A stretch of 35,250 bases of DNA from Marasmius tenuissimus (Eukaryota; Basidiomycota; Agaricomycetes; Agaricales; Marasmiaceae): the NCBI GenBank assembly GCA_029532415.1, contig JAQOTA010000005.1:1-35250 (forward strand), written 5' to 3'. The position numbers and the translations under genes are program-made. The notes under the pieces were generated by a model. The model searched no databases. It was not told the origin of the DNA and worked only from the letters and a program-made list of their open reading frames with translations. How positions within the stretch are numbered: the stretch's first letter is position 1; every line of letters begins with the position of its first letter. Shown piece after piece: positions 13,214 to 24,921 of the stretch.

Positions 13214-14197
13214 CACGGCAGGATTTTCGATGTCCACTCGTGCTTTGTGTGGTGATGTCCAGTCAGTTGTCCAGTCGGTTGTCCAGTAGGAAGTCCACTC
13301 ACAGTCTGTGACCAAAATCAAACAAAAACTGTTTATTCATACGAGCATTGCTGCATTCCAGCCTTGATTATTTTCATGAAAGGGATCACCACCCAGCAAG
13401 ACTGGCTTACAGTACCCGAGCCCCGAGTCTGGCCTCTGGTCAATGGTTCTTGCACCTCCCTTTTGAGCCTGGACCTCCCTGGGCTGATACCTATCTTTCT
13501 CTTTGAAGTGACAAGGGGCACCTTTGAAAGAACCATGGTTTTTGAATGCCGTGCAGCATTGGCCCTCCTACAAGACCTCCTGTACCTTCGGCACACTCAT
13601 TTGTAGTTGCCCAGTATGGTGATCAGTACTTGAAGCACAAAGAAGCACAACGATGCGGATAAGTGAATGGAGAATTGACGATAAGCTATATCGGGATAAT
13701 CACGTGATGTGATTATCCTTTTATAGTTTATCAGCCCCTTTCCTTACACTTAGACCCTCGCATCTTTCCGGCATAACATCTTCCCATCTGCTCTTTCCAC
13801 TTCCCTGGACTCAATGTTTCATGGCCTCTACAAACTGTTGAACCCTGATTAGAACAACTGTATTACAGTGCAATAAACATGGTGGCTTCTGAAAGTACAT
13901 AAGGGGACACAAAGTCCTTACCCTTCGCAGGCTGCGTCTGTGTGCCTGATCCAAGCACTGAGCACCAAGACTTTGGATCTGGTATGAGCACAAGTAGCTC
14001 ACAGTCCACTCTTCGGCAGTTTAATTATGCTTGCTGGGCAAAAAAGGTCAAACCTGTGACGATTTCCTGCCTATTAACAGCACATCTGTGACTGTATCGT
14101 GACTGACAAGCAGTGGACATCCTACTGGACAACCGACTGGACAACTGACTGGACATCACCACACAAAGCACGAGTGGACATCGAAAATCCCGCCGTG
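13214..14197. mobile_element. 984-bp TIR element with 3-bp target duplication (left copy)
   Basis: Both ends carry an inverted repeat of about 85 bp starting CACGGC (13214-13298 and 14112-14197), with only two or three mismatches. The trinucleotide AGA flanks both sides (13211-13213 and 14198-14200). Inside the repeat the short unit GTCCAGT[C/A] recurs several times. The interior has only short unrecognised frames (for example 13333-13596 minus), so this is a non-autonomous DNA transposon. CAC ends with a 3-bp duplication are compatible with several superfamilies; I do not assign one. Confidence 0.82.
13679..13731. repeat. 53-bp imperfect palindrome at the exact middle of the TIR element
   Basis: The core GGATAATCAC and its inverse GTGATTATCC (13694-13703 and 13709-13718) are separated by 5 bp, and the pairing extends outward through CTATA/TATAG. 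The core contains CACGTG. The symmetry point (about 13706) coincides with the midpoint of the 984-bp element. The mirror copy is near 21551-21603. Confidence 0.7.
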
Positions 14198-14200
14198 AGA

Positions 14201-14880
14201 ACCACAAGCTCCACTTTGTATCATCCAAGTGTAGCCTTGAACAAGCGTATCCTCAGAAGTCTGATATTAAGATAAGAAGCCATGTAAGCATTGATAAATC
14301 AAGAAACGTGCCTTCCAAAATCAAGTCGGCGCCCAAGTGAGGTTGTTGCCCAGCGAGCGCTAAGCTATTGTTGAATACTGGCTAGTGGTAATGAGAGCAA
14401 AAAACTCAGCTACTGTTGGCAAACAAAGATCAACAAGCCTACGAACTTTTAATGGTGGCGAGCACGGATTAATAATCTCAAAGGGGCATGGCCGCTCACT
14501 GGTCAAGAAATTTAGAGGTGAGAAATAGGGATACATGATACAACAGTGGGGGAGGAACTCACCAGATTAATATCCTCCTCAGTCTTTCTTCTCTCTACCC
14601 TTCAACATCCTCAAAAAAGCGCAGAAGGATGTGTGGATTTGTCCTTGATAAGACAGTGGCAGCTGATGTTCCTCTCGCGGCGACGCAGATGGGACCAGGG
14701 CAAAGGGTTTGTAGAATCTGGTACTGGCAGTGAAGAGTCACGAGAGTTGAGATTGAATAAATGAAGCACCGTGCAACCATGGATTTTATGAGTGAGATTC
14801 AAAGTCGGCTTGGGTGATCATGAGCGGGAGACGATGTTGTGGTGAGTAGTCATCGTCGTCGTCGAGGTCAAAGCTGAGTC
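14201..14880. other. Gene-poor stretch between TIR element and palindrome centre (left)
   Basis: No supported gene. Short frames of about 60 codons on both strands (14546-14802) have no recognised motif and no visible splice partners. A CATCGTCGTCGTCG triplet run lies near 14850, directly outside the central element. Confidence 0.6.
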
Positions 14881-17599
14881 CACCTTAGGCACGACTTGTC
14901 ACAGGGTGAGGTAGGCCTTAGAGGGGGGGTTCTTTGTACGTGAGAAACCCCTCCATCGGGTCTACCTCGAAAATGAGGTACCCCCGTGCCTGTCACCCTT
15001 CTTCTGGTCACCACCACCTCATTGCCGCGGTTGATATGCTATTCCATATCCTCCACTGGTACTTGATGTCCAGTATGTGCATCCATGATCTCTCATAGTC
15101 TACCGCTTCCGCCTCTAAAATCTGTCTGATTTACAGTGAATCGAATACCAGTGGCTGCCAGCGCCTCCAAAAAACAACCTCAAGACCTCGAAATTGGTTG
15201 TGCAGTAATTCCTTGTTCTACTCGAATCTCTCGGATTTCGGTGTAGGATAGCGGAGGCTTGAAGCGGCTGTAAAAGATGGGTAGTGTGCCGCTTGGAAGA
15301 AGGAAAACGTGGAAGGTGGAATTCTGAGGTACATTTTACGTGCTCGTTCACTCAAGGATTAGGGATAGAGCTCCTATGATTTCCTCATATCTGAATAATG
15401 TGTTCCACTCTGTCGAATACTGAGCCAAGTGAGTATCATGTATAGAGGTCGTTGCGCCAAACATTCGGGGACAGCTTTAGGTTTTCATATTGTCTACATG
15501 ATGTTGCTTCGCAGCTTGCCCAACGGCGAGCGGTGTTTGTCGCATGTTTGGTAAGTTTGCCCCATATTTCATTCCTTGTATTCCGCTCATTCCTTGAGTA
15601 TTACTTCCAGTGTTTGCTCTGGTACTAGAGCTCTTCTACGTCAGTGTAAATCATGGTGTAGTACGTCAGACTGAATACACAGATACTAAATCTTACAGTG
15701 CCATTCGGCACATTGTTAATAACCTTCAAATCTATTGTTTTTTCTTCAAGCTCAACTGTAAGCATTAGTCTCGCCATGTCAGAACGCGGCCGTCGCACCA
15801 CTTTGCCTCTGACTTGTATCTTCTTGACGTAGCTTGTGCACTTGCAGAGCAGAAATCCAAGTATCAACCTCGCGGCACGTTTTAGTGGTCTCGTCTCACA
15901 TTTTACCGCTGTTGTGCGTGTGGCTGCCCTAAAAGTGTCTAGGTACGCTTCACGAGCATCAACAAACTTCTATAAAGGCTCAGTATTTTTAGCTGGATGC
16001 TACGGCTGACATACTACCCGGAAGTTGGGTCCAAAGGCTGCCTCGGCGATCCCGGGCCACTTCCTTTATTTTTTCTATTTGCCATATCTTCGAAATTAGT
16101 AGAAAGCCCATCTAGCCTCGTATGTACACATAGAGACCTACCCACCGTGATTATATGGGATTTTTTGAAACAGTCGGAACACACAATCAGTCGGGGACTG
16201 TGTTCAGAGGCGTTAATGGAGTATAGTCACTGTATGGTCGGTATCGCCACATTGTATTACTGCACTCACATCCAGGGACCCGTTGGCAATGTGATTCGGT
16301 AATGGCATTCTAATGACGATTAACAAGGGATCCTAGGCGTATTCTCGTAGTAGCTAAAGCACTAATACTTCATTATAAGTACGTTCTTGTCAGACCTCCG
16401 GGTATGTGAATCCCGTATAGCCGGATCACCAAAAACATACCTTTTCTGAAGCTCAGACGGGCTCGGGGCGTCCCACAAGCATAAAATATCAATGGCTATC
16501 TGTAATGAGATGTCTAAATCACAGGATAGTACATAGGTTATAGGTAAGAGGTCATATATCATAGTGTGTCAAGTTTTATGATTCTAATATGTATGGCGCC
16601 GGATGCTGCACTCCCGACTCGCAAATTTTAAAATTACAGTAAGCGAGAAGTCTGAGGTGTTGGTGAGGTGTCCATGGGACCGCGTCAACCTCACGGTTCA
16701 CTTCCTACGCTGCAAAATAACTTGGTAGATTAAGATGTCCTGAACGTGCCCTGCGATAGAAAGCGGAAGAGAGCTGCCGCCTGTGGAGGAAGGGCCGAGC
16801 GCTAGGCAAAGAGTGATGTCGGCGAGCACACGTACCTCACGGCAGCAAATATTGAATGCATCTCACAAATCCGTGCGTAGAGCAAAGTCATCTCCAGGGA
16901 GTTCCTCTCTAATCAATAGAAGCACTTGATGTGATAAAGGGCGGTTGAGGTGTGAGGTGGCGTGCTGGCCAAGTGAGGGGCGGAGGTAAGTGAGGTCGAG
17001 AAATGTCAGGAAAAACATAATGATTGTGCTTGATGTTGGTAAGCTGAGTTTGTAAGGTTATGTTCTAAGTTATGCAATACCATTTTCACATAGGTATATA
17101 AGAATGTTCCTATTCGGTGGGCAACGCTAAGCCAGTGAGCACAAACAAATGAGCACCTCACAACACGTACCAGAACATATATACTGCCATTTTGACCCTA
17201 ATGATAGCTCAATCCATCCGTGCCCGTTACTCATGTACCTTCCAGACGCATATTGTTTTTATAGCAGTTTTCGATGATTTTCGAGGTTTGCGAGGTACCA
17301 TATTGAAGTGGCTCAATCTCGATGTGGTGAGGTCGAATCGGGATATCGTATGTGAACCAGGGAGCCTGGTATGGCAGCCATTGCGAGGCTCTGACCGCTC
17401 TACTCTATCAGAGGGTATGAAGATATAATCGGGGGAGGTTGAAGGATGGTCGCTAGCTACGACGAGCAGCGAGCAACTGGTGGTCGGGTGCCTGGCGGGT
17501 AGCTCGATTCGGAGGTACACCTGATGGAGGGGTTTCTCACGTACAAGGAACCCCCCCTCAAAGGCCCACCTCACCCTGTGACAAGCCGTGCCTAAGGTG
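14881..17599. mobile_element. 2.7-kb TIR element A (left of centre)
   Basis: Both ends carry an inverted repeat of about 90-100 bp beginning CACCTTAGGCACG and containing the blocks TTGTCACAGGGTGAGGT and GTACGTGAGAAACCCCTCC. The interior has no frame longer than about 127 codons and none is recognised, so it is non-autonomous. A TATA-like TATATAAG lies near 17094. No target duplication can be matched across the element. It aligns end to end with element A' in inverted orientation but with many substitutions and small indels. Confidence 0.82.
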
Positions 17600-17684
17600 A
17601 TGGCTTTCATATCTTATCGTGTGATCACGTTGAAATGTAGGGATCTGCCGGTCACACCCCGAGGACCCGGGAACCTGCGTGTGA
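17600..17684. other. 85-bp unique spacer at the palindrome centre
   Basis: This is the only non-repeated sequence between the two facing elements. It includes a small hairpin-capable pair GTCACAC...GTGTGAC (17651-17684) next to element A'. Nothing coding is seen. Confidence 0.8.
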
Positions 17685-20402
17685 CACCTTAGGCATGGCT
17701 TGTTACGTCTGAGGTGGGCCTTTGAGGGGGGGTTCTTTGTACGTGAGAAACCCCTCCATCAGGTGTACCTCCGAATCGAGCTACCCGCTAGGCACCCAAC
17801 CACCAGTTGCTCGCCACTGCTCGTCGTAGCTGGCGATGGCCTCTATCCATCCTTCAAACTCCCCCTATTATACCTTCATACCCTCTGATAGAGTAGAGCG
17901 GTCAGAGTCTCACCATGTCTGCCGTACCAGGCCCACATACGATATCCCGATTCGACCTCACCACATTGAGATTGAGCCACTTCAATATGGTACCTCGCAA
18001 ACCTCGAAAATCATCGAAAACTGCTAGAAAAACAATACGCGTCTGGAAGGTACAGGAGTGACAGGCACGGATGGATTGAGCTATCATTAGGGTCAAAATG
18101 GCAGTATATATGTTCTTTGTATGTTCTGGTACGTGTTGTGAGGTGCTCATTTGTTTGTGCTCACCGGCTTAGCGTTGCCCACCGAATAGGAACATTCTTA
18201 TATACCTATGTGAAAATGGTATTGCATAACTTAGAACATAGCCTTACAAACTCAGCTTACCAACATCAAGCACAATCATTGTGGTTTTCCTGACATTTCT
18301 CGATCTCACTTACCTCCGCCCCTCACTTGGCCAGCCCACCACCTCACACCTCAACTGCCCTTTATCACATCAAGTGCTTCTATTGATTAGAGAGGAACTC
18401 CCTGGAGATACCTTTGCTCTACGCAAGGATTTGTGAGATGCATTCAATAATTTGCTGCCGTGAGGTACGTGTGCTCACCGACATCACTCTTTGCCTAGCG
18501 CTCGGCCCTTCCTCTGACCTCATATTCGCAGCTCTCTTCCGCTTTCCATCGCAGGGCACACTCAGGACATCTTAATCTACCAAGTTATTTTGCAGCGTAG
18601 GAGATGAACCGTGAGGTTGACGCGGTCTCGTGGACACCTCATCAACACCTCAGACTTCTCGCTTACTGTAATTTTAAAGTTTTGCGAGTCGGGAGTGCAG
18701 CAGCCGGCGCCATACATATCAGAATCGTAAAACTTCACACACTATGACCTCTTACCTATAACCTATGTACTATCCTGTGATTTAGACATCTCATTACAGA
18801 TAGCCATTGATATTTTATGCTTGTCAGACGCCCTGAGCCCATCTCAGCTTCAGAAAAGGTATGTTTTTGGTGATCCGGCTATTCAGGATTCACATACCCG
18901 GAGGTCTGACAAGAATGTACTTATAATGAAGAATTAGTGCTTTAGCTACTACGAGAATACGCCTAGGATCCCTTGTTAATCATCATTAGAGTGCCATTAC
19001 CGAATCACATTGACGGGTCTCTGGATGTGAGTGCAGTAATACAATGTGGCGATACCGACCATACACTATACTCCATTAACGCCTCTGAACACGGTCCCCG
19101 ACTGATTGTGTGTTCCGACTGTTTCAAAAAATCCCATATAATCACAGTGGGGAGGTATCTATGTGTACATACGAGGCTAGATGGGCTTTCTACCAATTTC
19201 GAAGATACGGCAAATAGGAAAAATAAAGGAAGTGGCCCGGGATCGCCGAGGCAGCCTTTGGACCCAACTTCCGGGTAGTATGTCAGCTGTAGCATCCAGC
19301 TGAAAATACTGAGCCTTTATAGAAGTTTTTTGATGCTTGTGAAGTGTACCTAGACACTTCTAGGGCAGCCACACGCACAACAGCGGTAAAATGTGAGACG
19401 AGACCACTAAAACGTGCCGTGAGGTTGATACTCAAATTTCTGCTCTGCAAGTGTGCAAGCTACGTCAAGAAGATACAAGTCAGAGGCAAAGTGATGTGAC
19501 GGCCGCGTTCTGACATGGCGAGACTAATGCTTACAGTTGAGCTTGAAGAAAAAACAATAGATTTGAAGGTTATTAACAACGCGCCGAATGGCACTGTAAG
19601 ATTTAGTATCTGTGTATTCAGTTTGACGTACTACACCATAGTTTACACTGACGTAGAAGAGCTCTAGTACCAGAACAAACACCGGAAGTAATACTCAAGG
19701 AATGAGTGGAATACAAGGAATGAAATATGGGGCAAACTCACCAAACATGCAACAAATACCGCTCGCCGTCGGGCGAGCTGCAAAGCAACATCATGTAGAC
19801 AATATGCAAACCTAAAGCTGTCTCCGAATGTTTGGCGCAACGACCTCTATACATGATACTCACTTGGCTCAGTATTCGACAGAGCGGAACACATTATTCA
19901 GATATGAGGAAATCATATGAGCTCTATCCCTAATCCTTGAGTGAATGAGCACGTAAAATGTACCTCAGAATTCCACCTTCCACTTTTTCCTTCTTCCAAG
20001 CAGCACACTACCCATCTTTTATAACCGCCTCAAGCCTCCACTATCCTACACTGAAATCCGGGAGATTCGAGTAGAACAAGGAATTACTGCACAATTCGAG
20101 GTCTTGAGGTTGTTTTGAGGCGCTGCAGCCACGGGTATTTGATTCACTGTAAATCAGACAGATTTTAGAGGCGGAAGCAATAGACTATGAAAGATCGCGG
20201 ACGCACATACTGGACATCAAGTACCAGTGGAGGATATGAAATAGCATATCGACCGCGGCGATGAGGTGCTGGTGACTGGAAGAAGGGTGACAGGTGCGGG
20301 GGTACCTCACTGCCAAGGTAGACCCGATGGAGGGGTTTCTCACGTACAAAGAACCCCCCCTCTAAGGCCTACCTCACCCTGTGACAAGTCGTGCCTAAGG
20401 TG
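17685..20402. mobile_element. 2.7-kb TIR element A' (right of centre, inverted)
   Basis: Second copy of the same family, facing element A. Its outer inverted repeat (about 20317-20402) is identical to that of A for roughly 85 bp. Beyond that, differences become frequent, for example CG in one copy against TG or CA in the other around 20195-20280 and 17830-18060. The inner terminal repeat differs from A at several positions. No supported coding sequence. Confidence 0.82.
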
Positions 20403-21084
20403 GACTCAGCTTTGACCTCGACGACGACGATGACTACTCACCACAACATCGTCTCCCGCTCATGATCACCCAAGCCGACTTTGAATCTCACTCATAAAAT
20501 CCATGGTTGCACGGTGCTTCATTTATTCAATCTCAACTCTCGTGACTCTTCACTGCCAGTACCAGATTCTACAAACCCTTTGCCCTGGTCCCATCTGCGT
20601 CGCCGCGAGAGGAACATCAGCTGCCACTGTCTTATCAAGGACAAATCCACACATCCTTCTGCGCTTTTTTGAGGATGTTGAAGGGTAGAGAGAAGAAAGA
20701 CTGAGGAGGATATTAATCTGGTGAGTTCCTCCCCACTGTTGTATCATGTATCCCTATTTCTCACCTCTAAATTTCTTGACCAGTGAGCGGCCATGCCCCT
20801 TTGAGATTATTAATCCGTGCTCGCCACCATTAAAAGTTCGTAGGCTTGTTGATCTTTGTTTGCCAACAGTAGCTGAGTTTTTTGCTCTCATTACCACTAG
20901 CCAGTATTCAACAATAGCTTAGCGCTCGCTGGGCAACAACCTCACTTGGGCGCCGACTTGATTTTGGAAGGCACGTTTCTTGATTTATCAATGCTTACAT
21001 GGCTTCTTATCTTAATATCAGACTTCTGAGGATACGCTTGTTCAAGGCTACACTTGGATGATACAAAGTGGAGCTTGTGGTTCT
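20403..21084. other. Gene-poor stretch between palindrome centre and TIR element (right)
   Basis: Mirror of 14201-14880, with the CGACGACGACGATG run near 20418. A short frame starting at 20481 (63 codons) is the only candidate and I do not support it as a gene. Confidence 0.6.
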
Positions 21085-22070
21085 CACGGCGGGATTTTCG
21101 ATGTCCACTCGTGCTTTGTGTGGTGATGTCCAGTCAGTTGTCCAGTCGGTTGTCCAGTAGGATGTCCACTGCTTGTCAGTCACGATACAGTCACAGATGT
21201 GCTGTTAATAGGCAGGAAATCGTCACAGGTTTGACCTTTTTTGCCCAGCAAGCATAATTAAACTGCCGAAGAGTGGACTGTGAGCTACTTGTGCTCATAC
21301 CAGATCCAAAGTCTTGGTGCTCAGTGCTTGGATCAGGCACACAGACGCAGCCTGCGAAGGGTAAGGACTTTGTGTCCCCTTATGTACTTTCAGAAGCCAC
21401 CATGTTTATTGCACTGTAATACAGTTGTTCTAATTCAGGGTTCAACAGTTTGTAGAGGCCATGAAACATTGAGTCCAGGGAAGTGGAAAGAGCAGATGGG
21501 AAGATGTTATGCCGGAAAGATGCGAGGGTCTAAGTGTAAGGAAAGGGGCTGATAAACTATAAAAGGATAATCACATCACGTGATTATCCCGATATAGCTT
21601 ATCGTCAATTCTCCATTCACTTATCCGCATCGTTGTGCTTCTTTGTGCTTCAAGTACTGATCACCATACTGGGCAACTACAAATGAGTGTGCCGAAGGTA
21701 CAGGAGGTCTTGTAGGAGGGCCAATGCTGCACGGCATTCAAAAACCATGGTTCTTTCAAAGGTGCCCCTTGTCACTTCAAAGAGAAAGATAGGTATCAGC
21801 CCCAGGGAGGTCCAGGCTCAAAAGGGAGGTGCAAGAACCATTGACCAGAGGCCAGACTCGGGGCTCGGGTACTGTAAGCCAGTCTTGCTGGGTGGTGATC
21901 CCTTTCATGAAAATAATCAAGGCTGGAATGCAGCAATGCTCGTATGAATAAACAGTTTTTGTTTGATTTTGGTCACAGACTGTGAGTGGACTTCCTACTG
22001 GACAACCGACTGGACAACTGACTGGACATCACCACACAAAGCACGAGTGGACATCGAAAATCCTGCCGTG
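21085..22070. mobile_element. TIR element with 3-bp target duplication (right copy)
   Basis: Mirror of 13214-14197. Inverted repeats start CACGGC at 21085 and end GCCGTG at 22070, again between TCT trinucleotides (AGA on the other strand). It differs from the left copy only by single-base length changes near 21437 and 21802. Confidence 0.82.
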
Positions 22071-22278
22071 TCTGGGAGGCATGCGGATCTCGTGCCACAA
22101 GACTTTGGTTGTGCCCGGATGAGCTGAGTCAGCGATGGTGCATCTCTGTGCGCTGCACCATTGCTGAGTAAGGGACCGGGAGCTGCAAGCACAAGACCTT
22201 TTGCCACATGTAGTTGTCCACTGCATGTAGTCCAAAGTAACAACCAATCAAACAATCGATTGTTCCTTCACATATAGA

Positions 22279-24921
22279 TGGAGCCCAATGCTCAATGTTG
22301 ATTTTCTTTTCACCCCTCAATCTGTACCTCTGGCTGGTGAGTTGCAATGCTGTCCGAGACAAGCTCTCCGTCATATGGAAAGAGACTATTCCATATGTTC
22401 AAACACTTCCAACATGCAAGCCCACCCAAGCTCCCAACAGATGATCACCCCATCTCTGCACCAACAATGCCGCCCGACAAGCTCTTCAGAGCTGAGCTTC
22501 TTCTCAATGCTGCCACCCCCCACCGTCATCCCCTGCTTCCTGTGTTTTACAAGGTCAATGGCCCTCATCCTCTCAGGCCCGACAAGTTGAAAGACCTTGG
22601 AAACGACTATGTGTTTCCATTCCACTCGTGCGATGAGGTCTACAGTCAAGCCGTCATCAACGCTTGCAAGAGTAGGACCATAGGGGTGCCCAAGGGGCCT
22701 GATAAAGACATGGATGCACGTGGTGAGTCGCGGGTCAGCATTCTATGTTTGTGGTGTTGGGTTGCTTATCTTGCTCTAGGTTTATATGAGCTGGCTGCGG
22801 GCGACATGGTTTGGGTGTGTGACCTTGATGCTCCCGATGTCAGTCCAGAAACCGATGAACCTCAAGTATATGTTCGCCATCCATGAGTGTTCTCGTTATC
22901 AAACATCTGTCTGGACGGGTTGCTTTATGATTTACTAGGAACAAGTTTGGCAATGAGTGGGCAAATATTCAAGTGGCCATGAACTCCCTTCGAGATGCAT
23001 CGTTAGGGCCATGGGAATGCTGTACCAGGACACACATTCAATTTGAAGACTCAAAGAGGGCGAAACCTGTGAAGGAAGGTGCGAGGTGCTATGCACTTGG
23101 TATCAGCCACCAAAAGGCGAACAACACTGCTACGCCATACGTGGGGATGAAGCGAAGTTGAGACAAACCTGATTCTGAGGTGGATGTACATCATCTGAAA
23201 GTTTGGGAACGACTCCTCAATGTGAGTTGTAGTCAAATTTGACACTCGTTGTTGAATGTGCTCATTATGCGTGTGGGACATTGTTCTGTTCTCCGTTCAG
23301 GGGTTCAAGTCCCGCTTTCGATCGGTCTACAAAATGATGGACAATGCCGCTTTGCTCTTCAATACTCCCCGAGTCTCCCACAACTCCAATGTTCTTTGGA
23401 CAAACAGACAGCTGAATAATGCTGCTCCGGAGCTCTATAAATATGGTACATTTGTGTTCACAAACATAGTGGTTTCTGATGGTGTATGGCCTTTGTAGGC
23501 GGAACAACGAAGGGAATGGCCACTTTCTCAGAGGAACACACAGATGGAGGTGACTCAGTTACAGTCCCATCCCAGTTGACCAGTAATAGCAATCTTCCTC
23601 CTGGTTATGAAGGTGGACGTTTCGATTTCATTGAAATGGGATGTTATGTCAAGTTAAATGGGCTTGCATCGGGAAGATCACAAAAAACCGGTCTTGGCCG
23701 TTCCTGGCCGTTCCTGGCCGTTTTACGCTAAGGATCAGGGTCCTGACCGGCTATGTCTGTTTTTCCGCAGGCTGGGTCTTCAGCACACAAACCCGGCCAT
23801 ACAGCCCATTTCCCGAGGCAAAATGTAGGCTCACAATAATTTTCGGTCTGGATAGACCATGCTGATGGTATTTATCTTTCCATTAGCATGACATATGGTT
23901 CTCTGAGTGCGGTATTTGTGTAGCTTTTTTGGACCTTTGAGCCTGTCAGCCTGCGAGAATGGCTGAAAAGCCAAGAACTGCCGAAACCGGCCGCCGGAAA
24001 ATTACTCGTCTTCCTGATGTGTATTTGTCGGATTCTCTGGCCAACGATACCATGGCAGCACACCACCCCTTGCCCCACCGTCTGTTGAACACAAAGGTGA
24101 TATTCCCGCATGGGCTTATCACTGGGTTCACATCCTGTACCCTCAGGCCCTGGTCCTGGAGGGCACCGCCGCTTTCAATATTGCTGCGGCCATGGGTGGC
24201 GATAAGCCACCTGTTGTTCAGCTCACATCTGACATGAAGGATCTGACTGAAGAGATACCCTCTCAAGACAAGTGAGTGATTTCTGTGTACCCCACCCTCT
24301 GCCGGCACAGTCTAATGAACATATTAGCCGCAGTTCTACGTTTCTCATCAAGTCCAGTGCGTCTGTCAATCCCGAGTATGTATTTTCAATTGAAACTTGG
24401 TAGTGGGTCGATTGTGCTGACATCTACTTGTCATGAGACATGTCTACCCGCTCTACCAATATGAGCTTTGCTTATGATGGCAAACGGCTATTTGAGCCTC
24501 AAGACGATCTTGACTTCACTACTCACTCAATGTTTTTCCAGACCCTCACGCTTCACCGTCAACATACTGACGTCGTGAAAGCTGATTTTGAAGCGCACCA
24601 AAAATGCTTCTCCTTTTCGACTGGCCTCATCCCGAGTCCTTGGCCTCTTGCGCCCTCCGGGACCAAATGGAAGACTCCCACATTAGATATGGGTATGCGG
24701 ATTCTTGTTATCATCAGCGTTTGCTGATACTTTGTTTCAGCTCAGAGTGGGATCACCTCAATCAACACCAGCAAGCTTATCTCACATTCAGGCTCCACCG
24801 CGCTTTGATGGCCCGCTTCATTCCAGGAAAACATGACATCTTCTTGGAAATGCTTCCAAGCGGGGATGCCAGTGAAGTTCCCAGTACTATGCCGTTTGTC
24901 CACACTTTCTTTCGTGTCTAA
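22279..24921 (+). pseudogene. 2OG-Fe(II) dioxygenase-like gene (right copy), split by a MITE
   Basis: This looks like the double-stranded beta-helix oxygenase type found near fungal transposons and related to TET/JBP. The core has a candidate H-x-D (HTD, codons 23537-23545), then PPGYEGGRFDFIEMGCYVKL. After a MITE comes VFVGFSGQRYHGSTPPLAPP (distal His codon 24051-24053) and WAYHWVHILYP. Relatives usually have Arg in place of the His codon 24120-24122, as the 2OG carboxylate binder. CGC to CAC is a CpG transition, so activity is doubtful. N-terminal exons include 22394-22730 (GKRLFHMFKHFQHASPP) and further parts at 22780-22886 and 23300-23480. C-terminal exons end at 24921. One extra C near 22285 breaks the start in this arm. 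Family assignment rests on motif spacing read by eye. Confidence 0.5.
23688..23990. mobile_element. 303-bp MITE inside the dioxygenase gene (right copy)
   Basis: The left end starts CCGGTCTTGGCCGTTC and the inverse of the right end starts CCGGTTTCGGCAGTTC, so there is a terminal inverted repeat of about 22 bp with several mismatches. Just inside the left end, the 10-mer GGCCGTTCCT is repeated almost three times. It separates the MGCYVKL strand from the VFVGFSG strand of the dioxygenase core. It therefore lies in an intron or disrupts the gene. Confidence 0.6.

Larger units (their letters stand above)
39..14880 (+). repeat. Left arm of giant inverted repeat
   Basis: This arm is the reverse complement of 20403-35250. 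Paired coordinates sum to 35289 at the outer edge, 35292-35293 through the HECT gene, 35287-35288 around the integrase, and 35283 at the inner edge, so only a few single-base indels separate the arms. In the stretches compared by eye I saw no substitutions except near the extreme outer edge (about 90-115), where several bases differ. Each gene in this arm therefore has a mirror copy. Bases 1-38 have no partner inside the window, so the outer end of the palindrome is not seen. Confidence 0.97.

Noticed and set aside
15625..17610. Frames of 80-127 codons inside element A (15625-15867, 15997-16302, 17227-17610) as genes
   Set aside because: Counterparts in element A' have different starts and stops because of substitutions and indels, and none shows a recognised motif.
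17600..17720. Telomere-like TTAGG in CACCTTAGGC near the centre
   Set aside because: It is a single occurrence within the terminal inverted repeat of the element, with no tandem array.
14881..20402. The whole 5.5-kb centre as one fold-back transposon inserted in unique DNA
   Set aside because: The bases outside it are inverted copies of each other (GAGTC and GACTC) rather than a direct duplication, and each half has its own pair of terminal repeats.
23299..23316. tRNA T-arm-like sequence AGGGGTTCAAGTCCCGC (mirror near 11969-11986)
   Set aside because: No anticodon arm, D arm or acceptor stem pairs upstream, and it falls at a splice acceptor followed by an open exon of the dioxygenase-like gene.
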